From: RUG11462 sp036308645
GTDB lineage: Bacteria; Bacillota; Clostridia; Oscillospirales; Acutalibacteraceae
Reading direction: 5' to 3'
NCBI GenBank assembly: GCA_036308645.1
Contig: JAXJVH010000026.1
Span: 1-12,272 of the forward strand
DNA: 12,272 bases
The translations under genes were made by a program, and so were the position numbers. Below the pieces are notes generated by a model, which ran no database searches, had not been told where the DNA came from, and saw only the letters and a list, made by a program, of their open reading frames with translations. Of the stretch, positions 6,329 through 12,272 are shown piece by piece (position 1 is the stretch's first letter; every line of letters begins with the position of its first letter).

Positions 6329-7701
6329 TGTTCTTCATGAGCATAATCACGGGTTGTAAACCTTGTAAACTGTGCGTCAAAGTTAAGATAAGCAGTTCCT
6401 ACCTCGCCGTGACGGTTTTTTGCGATTATACATTCTGCGTCGTTTTTATTAATATCTTCAGGATTTTCGCTTTCTGCCTGATAGTAAATATCACGGTAAA
6501 TGAACATTACTATATCGGCGTCCTGCTCGATAGAACCTGAATCTCGAAGATCCGCTAACTGCGGACGATGAGATTTACCTCTTGCCTCGGTAGAACGGGC
6601 AAGCTGTGAACAACAGATAATCGGCACATTAAGTTCTTTTGCCATCGCTTTTAAATTACCTGTAATATCCTGAATCTGCAAAACTCGGTTATCCTTATAT
6701 CTAGTAGAAGTCATAAGGCCCAAATAGTCGATAATAACCAAATCAGGTCTTGGTTTAAGCCTGCGAAGTCTTGCTTTTATTTCGGCAACTGTCATACCGG
6801 GTGTTTCATCTAAAAAGATATTGCACTCGGTCAATATTCCGCTTGCCTGTGCAATTCTCGACCACTCGTTAGCGTCAAAATCTCCTGTTCTGAACTTTGT
6901 CGACGGAATAGCCGCCTCTGAGGCAATCAGCCTTTCCGCCAACTGTTCTCTTGTCATTTCGAGCGAAAACAATGCAACGCATTTTTTAGACTGCAAAGCA
7001 ACATTTCTTGCAAAATTAAGCGCAAGCGAGGTTTTACCCATACCCGGTCGAGCGCCTAAAATTATAAGGTCGGACTTATGAAATCCCGAAATAAACTTAT
7101 CAATAGCGGAAATACCGCTCGGTATACCTATAAAGTCTTCTTTGTACTCCTCTTTTGAGAGTTTATCAAGTTTTTCAAAGGTTTCGCCGGCAATTACTTT
7201 TTTAATATGGACAAGACCGCCTACATCTCTGTCCTGTCTTATTTCATAAATGCTCTGTTCAGCCGCGTCAAGCAGTAAATCGGCGTCAACCTCGGGTTCG
7301 GAGGCGTCGGAAATAATCTTTCTTGCCGCAATAATCAGCGAACGAATATAATTCTTTTCTTTAACGATTTTTGCATAAGAAACGCAATTTGCGCTTGTAG
7401 GCACAATTTGAGCCAATTGAAGTAAATATGCTTTACCGCCTGCGTCGTCAAAAACTTTTTCTTTTTTTAATTCTTCTAAAACGGTGATAGAGTCGATTTT
7501 TTTAGAGAGTGCGTCCATTGACCACATTACTTCCGCAATAGCCTTATGCTGCGGAAGATAAAAATGCTCCGGTCTGATAATTTCGGTAACCGAAGAAATA
7601 ATATCGGGATCAATAAGGATTGCGCCGAGTACCGCCTGCTCTGCTTCAAGCGAGAACGGTAAAACCCCTGAATCATTATTTAAAATCTCTTGATTATCCA
7701 A
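6325..7701 (-). CDS. dnaB: Replicative DNA helicase DnaB (B. subtilis DnaC)
   Basis: This hexameric 5'-3' helicase unwinds DNA at the replication fork and recruits primase. The 458-residue product has the N-terminal domain (PFSLEAEQAVLGAILID, 15-31) and a RecA-like motor. The motor carries Walker A GARPGMGKTS (216-225), FSLEM (245-249), Walker B LVIIDYLGLM (321-330), SQLARSTEARGKSHRPQLAD (365-384), DLRDSGSIEQDAD and a C-terminal IIAKNRHGEVG with the arginine-finger region. There is no intein. The start is TTG at 7701, preceded by GAGAGGTG (7707-7714). The gene ends in an ATGA overlap with tilS and starts 35 nt after rplI; the gdpP-rplI-dnaB order is common in Firmicutes. Confidence 0.97.
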   Translation of the reverse strand: MDNQEILNNDSGVLPFSLEAEQAVLGAILIDPDIISSVTEIIRPEHFYLPQHKAIAEVMWSMDALSKKIDSITVLEELKKEKVFDDAGGKAYLLQLAQIVPTSANCVSYAKIVKEKNYIRSLIIAARKIISDASEPEVDADLLLDAAEQSIYEIRQDRDVGGLVHIKKVIAGETFEKLDKLSKEEYKEDFIGIPSGISAIDKFISGFHKSDLIILGARPGMGKTSLALNFARNVALQSKKCVALFSLEMTREQLAERLIASEAAIPSTKFRTGDFDANEWSRIAQASGILTECNIFLDETPGMTVAEIKARLRRLKPRPDLVIIDYLGLMTSTRYKDNRVLQIQDITGNLKAMAKELNVPIICCSQLARSTEARGKSHRPQLADLRDSGSIEQDADIVMFIYRDIYYQAESENPEDINKNDAECIIAKNRHGEVGTAYLNFDAQFTRFTTRDYAHEEQ

Positions 7702-7736
7702 ATTTACACCTCTCTTTTTTTATAATAAAAAATATT

Positions 7737-8180
7737 TTATAAAGCGACGATTTCAGCCGTCATTTTAGCGACAACGCCCTGATACAATTTAACATCAAAA
7801 CTGTAAGTACCTGTATTTTTCATATCGGGAGCAGAAATTTTCTTTTTATCAATTTTAACGGAAAATTCTTTTTGAAGAACTTCTGCAAGTTCCTTGCTTG
7901 TAACTGCGCCGAAAAGTTTACCGCTTTCACCGCATTTTGCACTCAATTTAATAGTTTTACCGTTAATTTTATCTTTATTAGCCTCGGCGGCGGCTTTTTC
8001 CTCTGCTTTATGATGAGCGACAGCCTCCTGTTTGCTGTTTAATTCGCTCATAGCCTGATTTGTAGCCTCAATAGCAAGTCCTTTAGGCAAGAGGAAGTTT
8101 CTTGCATAACCGTCCGACGCATTTTTAACGTCGCCTTTTTTACCCATTCCTTTTACATCTTGTAATAAAATAACTTTCAT
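7737..8180 (-). CDS. rplI: 50S ribosomal protein L9
   Basis: This gene encodes a 147-residue large-subunit protein at the base of the L1 stalk, which affects frame maintenance. The N-terminal domain is textbook: MKVILLQDVKGMGKKGDV, then GYARNFLLPKGLA (24-36). A long Ala/Lys/Glu-rich connecting helix (about 41-75) leads to the C-terminal domain with SGKLFGAVT (86-94). The length is normal. The ATG follows AGGAG within 8186-8193. It lies 47 nt after gdpP and just before dnaB. Confidence 0.98.
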   Translation of the reverse strand: MKVILLQDVKGMGKKGDVKNASDGYARNFLLPKGLAIEATNQAMSELNSKQEAVAHHKAEEKAAAEANKDKINGKTIKLSAKCGESGKLFGAVTSKELAEVLQKEFSVKIDKKKISAPDMKNTGTYSFDVKLYQGVVAKMTAEIVAL

Positions 8181-8227
8181 ATCGGTTTCTCCTAAAAATT
8201 ATTACTTTTTATAATAAATTAAATATT

Positions 8228-10195
8228 CTACTCTTTTTCTTTAGCCTTTTTTATAGCGCCGCTTACAAGTTCAAGGCAATCGTTAAAACTTGAACACTCT
8301 ACTTGAGCCGCCGCCATGGTTTGATGGCCGCCGCCGCCTAACTGCTCCATAATCAACTGAACGTTTACCTTGCCGAAGGAACGAGCCGAGATATTGGCTA
8401 TTCCCTTGCCCTGCGCCACCGCAACAAACGACGCCTCAACGCCTTTTATGGTAAGCAGTTCATCAGCCGCCTGTGCCGCCGCAATACGGGCGCTGGCGCT
8501 ATGCTCGGTACAGTAAGCCACCGCATAATTTTTAATGGTTTTAGCTGAAGAAACAATAGTGGATTTAAGCGCATAAGTTTCCATGGATTCAGAGAAAAAC
8601 TCTTTTACCTGTACGGGATCGGCGCCTTTTTCACGCAGATAAGCCGTAGCCTCAAAGGTACGAGGAGTTGTGCGAAGCACAAGATTTTTGGTATCGAGCA
8701 TTATGCCCGAAAGCAAAGCGTTTGCCGATGATTTTTCAACAAATTCACCGCCGAAATACATAAGCAATTCCGTAACCATTTCACAGGTGCTGGAACTTGA
8801 CGGATCATGATAAAACAGTATCGAATTATTTATGCAGTCCACCGTTCTTCTGTGATGGTCGATAACCACAACGTCTTTACACTTTTGATAAACTTCTTCG
8901 GATTCAAGATTTGAACTTCTGTGGGTATCAACTGCAATAAGCAAGGTTTTATGACGAATTTTTGACATTGCTTCATCGGGCGATAAAATGAAGTCATCGT
9001 TAGGCTGAATTCTTGCAGTATAGCGAAGTAATGAGCCTGCAAGGGCGTTCTTGTAATTACAAACTATATTAACCGGCTTATCAAGTTTTGTTATCGCACA
9101 AAAAAGTCCGTAAGCCGCACCGTAAGAGTCCATATCCGAAAAGGTATGTCCCATAATCAAAATGTTTTCGCTGTTTAAAATAAGTTTTTTCAAAGTCTGC
9201 GAAACAAGTCTCATTCTGACAGCGGTATTAACAGGTTTTGACTCGGTAACGCCGCCGAAAAATTCAAACTCCTCATCATTTTTGATAACCGCTTGGTCGC
9301 CGCCTCTGCCGAGCGCCATTTCAAGCGCATTATTGGCAAATTCAACGCACTCCGAAAGATTTTCGCCGTTTACGCCTACACCGATAGACAATGTCGCCGA
9401 ACCTCTGTCGCCGAAATCGAGTTTTCTTACTTTTGAAAGCACCTCGAATTTATTTTTAAGAATATCGTCAAAAACATTCTTTTCCACAAGCAAGAAATAC
9501 TTATCGCTTGAAATTTTTTGAATATAGCCTTTCGAGTCCTTATCAAGTTCCTCGATACAACGCTCTATAGTACCCAAAATTTCATTTTTCTTGCTTTCGG
9601 GAGTGTTTTTTAACAACAAATCCAATCCGTCGATATGAATGAAGAAAACGCACGGTCTTGAATTTTCATATTTGATTTTAAGCGATGATAACGCAGTATT
9701 ATCATCAAAAAAGTAAATTGTCTGTCCCTCGTATTTATCCGAACAAACAAGTGGGAAAACATTGAAAAAACGGTTGTTATACTCGATATTTGACATATCG
9801 CTGCTTTCAAGTTCATCTCTGCGTTTTTCGCCGAAAACCGTTGCAATATTCAAACCGTAAACGTCGATACCCTTTAAAACCGTACTTTTAAATTTGTCAT
9901 TATACCATACGATTTCATCGGCGGCATTTACAATCATCATAGCAATTCCGAAATCATTCATCGCCGAATTGTTTGCGTCGGTAATATGTCTTGCCGCCGC
10001 CATAAAATAACTGTTTATAAGTTTTCTTGCAACAAGAACGCAAACTGCCGCTAAAATACAGATAACTAAAAATATAAGAATTTCAATATAAATAAGCGAT
10101 TTATCATAAGTGGCAACAATTACAGAAAAAGATAAAACAAGCACAACTGCTATTATAATCGAGAGAAGTCGTGTAAAGTTAATCCGCTCTTTCAT
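8228..10195 (-). CDS. gdpP: GdpP-like cyclic-di-AMP phosphodiesterase (PAS / degenerate GGDEF / DHH-DHHA1)
   Basis: This membrane-bound enzyme is predicted to hydrolyse c-di-AMP to pApA. The 655-residue protein has two N-terminal transmembrane helices (about 9-29 and 35-57) and a PAS-like region (about 75-160). A degenerate GGDEF domain follows (about 175-305), whose signature is replaced by SSDKY (229-233). The catalytic DHH domain has GHTFSDMDS (349-357), DTH (423-425), DHH (446-448) and DTKN (501-504), and the DHHA1 domain has GGGGHQ (620-625). All expected metal-binding motifs are intact, so it should be active. I chose ATG 10195 over TTG 10201 because AAGGAG ends at 10204, giving 8 nt to the ATG but only 2 to the TTG. 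It lies between dnaX and rplI. The activity is inferred from GdpP of B. subtilis. Confidence 0.93.
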   Translation of the reverse strand: MKERINFTRLLSIIIAVVLVLSFSVIVATYDKSLIYIEILIFLVICILAAVCVLVARKLINSYFMAAARHITDANNSAMNDFGIAMMIVNAADEIVWYNDKFKSTVLKGIDVYGLNIATVFGEKRRDELESSDMSNIEYNNRFFNVFPLVCSDKYEGQTIYFFDDNTALSSLKIKYENSRPCVFFIHIDGLDLLLKNTPESKKNEILGTIERCIEELDKDSKGYIQKISSDKYFLLVEKNVFDDILKNKFEVLSKVRKLDFGDRGSATLSIGVGVNGENLSECVEFANNALEMALGRGGDQAVIKNDEEFEFFGGVTESKPVNTAVRMRLVSQTLKKLILNSENILIMGHTFSDMDSYGAAYGLFCAITKLDKPVNIVCNYKNALAGSLLRYTARIQPNDDFILSPDEAMSKIRHKTLLIAVDTHRSSNLESEEVYQKCKDVVVIDHHRRTVDCINNSILFYHDPSSSSTCEMVTELLMYFGGEFVEKSSANALLSGIMLDTKNLVLRTTPRTFEATAYLREKGADPVQVKEFFSESMETYALKSTIVSSAKTIKNYAVAYCTEHSASARIAAAQAADELLTIKGVEASFVAVAQGKGIANISARSFGKVNVQLIMEQLGGGGHQTMAAAQVECSSFNDCLELVSGAIKKAKEKE

Positions 10196-10203
10196 ATTCA
10201 ATT

Positions 10204-10209
10204 CTCCTT
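10204..10209 (-). promoter_or_regulatory. Ribosome binding site deciding the gdpP start
   Basis: AAGGAG on the minus strand lies 8 nt before the ATG at 10195-10193 and only 2 nt before the in-frame TTG at 10201-10199, so the ATG is the functional start. Confidence 0.8.
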
Positions 10210-10239
10210 ACCGTAAACATCTTAACTTCCGAAATTTTT

Positions 10240-11847
10240 TTATCCTTCAATGGTAACATCGTCGCCGAGCGCCGACACCAAATCTTCAAGCGGGTCGTTT
10301 TCCTTTACTTTCGGCGCAGTCTTTTTATTATACGGTCCAAGACCGTATTTAACGCCTGTGATTTTTAACACCGCATTTCTTATAGCCTCTTTATATCTGT
10401 CGCTGCTTCTGATAGTTTCCAAAAAGGTCGGATTCGGAGCGTCTATAAGCAAAAGATTTCCGCTGATATACGCTTTTGAATTATTAAGCACCGCATAAAT
10501 TATATGAGATTCCTGTTTCAAAATCTCCATAACTTCAGGCCATTTTGTAAAACGTACTGCCTCGCCTTTGGTCGCTTTCCTGTTTTCCTCTTTCGGCACT
10601 GAAACATTTTTCACAGAATCGGTTTTTTCTTCCGGCAGCTCTGACATTATTTCAGACGAATCTTCCGCCGAGTTTTCGCTTTTGTTCCGTGAAACAAAAT
10701 TTCCTGATAAAATTTTGTTTTCAAGTTCGCCGAGTCTTTTTAAAATTGCCTCGTTTGAACTGTCAAGTTCGTCTGTGCAAAGGCGAATTAAGGCAGTTTC
10801 TGCGGCAATGCGCTTTGAAGCGCCGCCTTTCATTTTATCAAGGCTTTCCGATAATTTCTGCGAGCAGTAAAGAATACTCTCAAATCTTAAACTTTTAGCC
10901 TGTTGTTCGATTTTTACAATATCCTCGTTTGTGCCTGTGATAAGTCGTGAAAAATCTTTTGAAGTTTTGGCAACAAGCAAATCTCTGTAATGTGCGATTA
11001 AATCGGTAAAAAGACGCTCAATATCGCACGAAGCGGTATAAAGTTCATCTAATAATTGCAACGCTTTTGCGGCGTCTTTTTTCTCAATAATATCAACAAA
11101 CGTAAAAAGATGCTCTTTTCCGATAAGCCCTGCGCTCTCGGCAACAAGCGATTCGGTAATATTTTTATCCGTTCCCGCACAAAGGTCGAGCAAACTCAAA
11201 GCGTCACGCATACCGCCGTCGGCTAATTTTGCAATAAGCGTAGCGGCATTGTCCTCAATAGAAAGACCTTCCTGCAAGCAGACATATTTAATTCTCGCGG
11301 CAATAACATCAACCGAAATTCTGTTAAAATCATAACGCTGACAACGTGATAAAATTGTCGGCGGAATCGCCCAAACCTCTGTGGTCGCCAAAATAAAAAT
11401 TGCGTGTTTCGGCGGTTCTTCAAGCGTTTTAAGAAGCGCATTAAACGCTTCTTTGGTAAGCATGTGAACCTCGTCGATAATATAAACTCTGTATTTTGCT
11501 TTTGACGGCATATATTCAATCTGTTCACGCAGATTTCTTATATCGTCAACGCCTCGGTTAGAAGCGGCGTCAATTTCAACAACGTCAAAAATCTCGCCGT
11601 TGTCGATACCTTTGCAATTTTCACATTCATTACAAGGGTCGCCGTCGATAGGGTTAAGGCAGTTTACCGCTTTTGAGAGAATTTTTGCGCTTGAGGTCTT
11701 ACCCGTTCCGCGTGAGCCTGTAAAAAGATAGGCATGCGTAAAACGGTTTTGAGCAACCTGCGTTTTCAAAGTATTTGAAATATGCTCCTGACCGCAAACG
11801 TCCGAAAAGGTCTGCGGACGGTATTTTCTATACAAAGCCTGATACAC
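10240..11847 (-). CDS. dnaX: DNA polymerase III subunit gamma/tau
   Basis: This is the clamp-loader ATPase of the replicase. The 535-residue product shows Walker A GSRGTGKT (44-51), a zinc module with Cys63, Cys72, Cys75 and Cys78, Walker B VYIIDEVHML (121-130), the arginine finger SRC (167-169) and sensor-2 GGMRDALSLLD (211-221). It continues through domain III to a polar linker (about 375-430) and a C-terminal tau-like domain. The sensor-1 loop reads TTEVWAIPPTILSRC where PHKIP is usual. The start is GTG at 11847 after GAGAGGAG (11855-11862). It directly follows the SRP RNA, as in B. subtilis, but the usual yaaK-recR do not follow; gdpP does. No convincing programmed-frameshift site is seen. 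Confidence 0.97.
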   Translation of the reverse strand: MYQALYRKYRPQTFSDVCGQEHISNTLKTQVAQNRFTHAYLFTGSRGTGKTSSAKILSKAVNCLNPIDGDPCNECENCKGIDNGEIFDVVEIDAASNRGVDDIRNLREQIEYMPSKAKYRVYIIDEVHMLTKEAFNALLKTLEEPPKHAIFILATTEVWAIPPTILSRCQRYDFNRISVDVIAARIKYVCLQEGLSIEDNAATLIAKLADGGMRDALSLLDLCAGTDKNITESLVAESAGLIGKEHLFTFVDIIEKKDAAKALQLLDELYTASCDIERLFTDLIAHYRDLLVAKTSKDFSRLITGTNEDIVKIEQQAKSLRFESILYCSQKLSESLDKMKGGASKRIAAETALIRLCTDELDSSNEAILKRLGELENKILSGNFVSRNKSENSAEDSSEIMSELPEEKTDSVKNVSVPKEENRKATKGEAVRFTKWPEVMEILKQESHIIYAVLNNSKAYISGNLLLIDAPNPTFLETIRSSDRYKEAIRNAVLKITGVKYGLGPYNKKTAPKVKENDPLEDLVSALGDDVTIEG

Positions 11848-11884
11848 AAAAACACTCCTCTCAAAAAATCTATATCAATAAAAC

Positions 11885-12028
11885 TGCCTATGCTCTCAAG
11901 TCTGCGGATATCAGGTTGGCTGCGGCACACAGGCAGATTCGCTTAATGCTGCTCGGTTCCCCGCCTGACATGGTTCACGAAGGCCTGTTGCACAGGACCC
12001 GATATCCGCATACCTCAAAGCATAGGCA
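11885..12028 (-). ncRNA. ffs: Signal recognition particle RNA
   Basis: The 144-nt RNA folds as one long hairpin. The apical Ffh-binding domain is on the minus strand at 11968-11949: the UCAGG side of the symmetric loop, CGG, the GGAA tetraloop, CCG, then AGCAG. Flanking GUGAACCAUG and CAUUAAG match bacterial SRP RNAs. Lower down, UGCGGAUAUC pairs perfectly with GAUAUCCGCA (12010-12001 and 11912-11903), and the terminal helix is UGCCUAUGCU with AGCAUAGGCA (12028-12019 and 11894-11885). I see no Alu domain, so this is longer than 4.5S-type but shorter than the B. subtilis type RNA. The position upstream of dnaX matches Firmicutes. The ends are taken from the helix and may be a few nt off. Confidence 0.92.
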
Positions 12029-12056
12029 CGACTGTATATTAAATATTTAAACACAC

Positions 12057-12097
12057 AATACATATAAATCGGTAATGTATATTATAATACATATAAA
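12057..12097. repeat. 12-bp direct repeat spanning the SRP RNA promoter
   Basis: AATACATATAAA occurs at 12057-12068 and again at 12086-12097, 29 bp apart start to start. One copy overlaps the -10 region and the other lies in the transcribed leader. This could be an operator pair or chance in AT-rich DNA. Confidence 0.55.
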
Positions 12098-12109
12098 CTG
12101 ATTTTGCAA
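12081..12109 (-). promoter_or_regulatory. Promoter of the SRP RNA (and probably the dnaX-ftsH operon)
   Basis: On the minus strand a -35 box TTGCAA (12109-12104) and a consensus -10 box TATAAT (12086-12081) are separated by exactly 17 bp. The predicted start near 12074 lies about 46 nt before the mature RNA helix, so 5' trimming is expected. The -10 is the centre of an 18-bp dyad (ATGTAT-ATTATA-ATACAT, 12075-12092). Probable insertion-sequence DNA begins just upstream. Confidence 0.8.
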
Positions 12110-12272
12110 GCATTTTTTTACGTTTGCAAGAAGTTTATAAATTGCAATATAAAATGTCCACAAATATTAAGCGACATTTAATTTCTTAATTAGCATAAAT
12201 GAAGATAATCCGTTTAGTTTTCTTCTTGGATAATTATTCATCCAATGCTCTATCATCTTAATTCTCTCATGA
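12110..12272 (-). mobile_element. Possible end of an IS30-like insertion sequence
   Basis: After the transposase stop there is a short AT-rich tail with an inverted repeat (AAATGTC at 12152-12158, GACATTT at 12173-12179) and a TTTGCAAG motif repeated at 12103-12110 and 12123-12130. The exact terminus, terminal inverted repeat and target duplication cannot be set because the other end is outside the window. The left boundary given is approximate. Confidence 0.35.
12167..12272 (-). CDS. Probable IS30-type transposase, C-terminal fragment (5' end outside window)
   Basis: A frame enters from the right edge and encodes 34 residues before a TAA at 12169-12167. The visible tail HWMNNYPRRKLNGLSS resembles the last motif of IS30-family transposases (a Trp/Asn-Asn-x-Pro-Arg-Lys-x-Leu pattern near the C-terminus). 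The assignment rests on this short motif, so it is tentative. The DDE catalytic core would lie outside the window, so I cannot say whether the gene is intact. It points toward the SRP RNA promoter on the same strand. Confidence 0.45.
   Translation of the reverse strand, partial: HERIKMIEHWMNNYPRRKLNGLSSFMLIKKLNVA

Noticed and set aside
11070..11100. A6 run in dnaX (GAG AAA AAA GAC) as a programmed frameshift site for gamma/tau
   Set aside because: The phase does not fit an X XXY YYZ slippery heptamer, and it lies in domain III, too early to yield a gamma form.
1..12272. CRISPR arrays, tRNA or rRNA genes, toxin-antitoxin or defence genes, prophage attachment sites
   Set aside because: None seen on either strand; the window is conserved core genome apart from the insertion-sequence-like right edge.

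Overview
The window is a low-GC stretch of bacterial core genome, very probably from a Clostridia-like Firmicute (Bacillota). The evidence is the gene families and their order (ffh-rpsP-khpA-rimM-trmD; an SRP RNA upstream of dnaX; gdpP-rplI-dnaB), an HPr with both His15 and Ser46, strong AGGAGG-type ribosome binding sites, and frequent GTG/TTG start codons. No species can be named from the sequence alone.

Left part (1-2430, plus strand): the 3' end of ffh (SRP GTPase, M domain), then rpsP (ribosomal protein S16), khpA (KH-domain RNA-binding protein), rimM (30S maturation factor) and trmD (tRNA m1G37 methyltransferase). This is the usual SRP/ribosome/tRNA-modification cluster. A perfect 11-bp hairpin with a T-tract sits between khpA and rimM and may attenuate transcription there. 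The rplS gene that often follows trmD is absent.

Middle (2431-3081): an intergenic region with a good extended -10 promoter, a monocistronic ptsH-like HPr gene, and two strong hairpin terminators back to back where HPr and the opposite-strand operon converge.

Right part (3082-12100, minus strand; transcription order right to left): SRP RNA (ffs/scr type), dnaX (clamp-loader gamma/tau), gdpP-like c-di-AMP phosphodiesterase, rplI (L9), dnaB (replicative helicase), tilS (tRNA-Ile lysidine synthetase) and ftsH (membrane AAA+ protease). Spacing is tight throughout (38-47 nt gaps, a 4-nt ATGA overlap for dnaB/tilS, and a tilS/ftsH overlap), so this looks like one long operon that couples replication, translation fidelity, second-messenger turnover and membrane proteolysis. 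The clearest promoter lies upstream of the SRP RNA at 12081-12109. The SRP protein (left edge) and SRP RNA (right edge) partners are thus about 11.3 kb apart.

Right edge (about 12110-12272): the C-terminal fragment of what looks like an IS30-type transposase, abutting the SRP RNA promoter.

The window is mostly ordinary housekeeping, and I found no novel system. The points most worth a second look are: ftsH has no in-frame ATG and appears to start at AUU overlapping the tilS stop; the SRP RNA is compact (about 144 nt, no Alu domain visible) with a 46-nt leader, a dyad on its -10 box and a possible insertion sequence at its promoter; and a terminator-like hairpin interrupts the rpsP-trmD operon.
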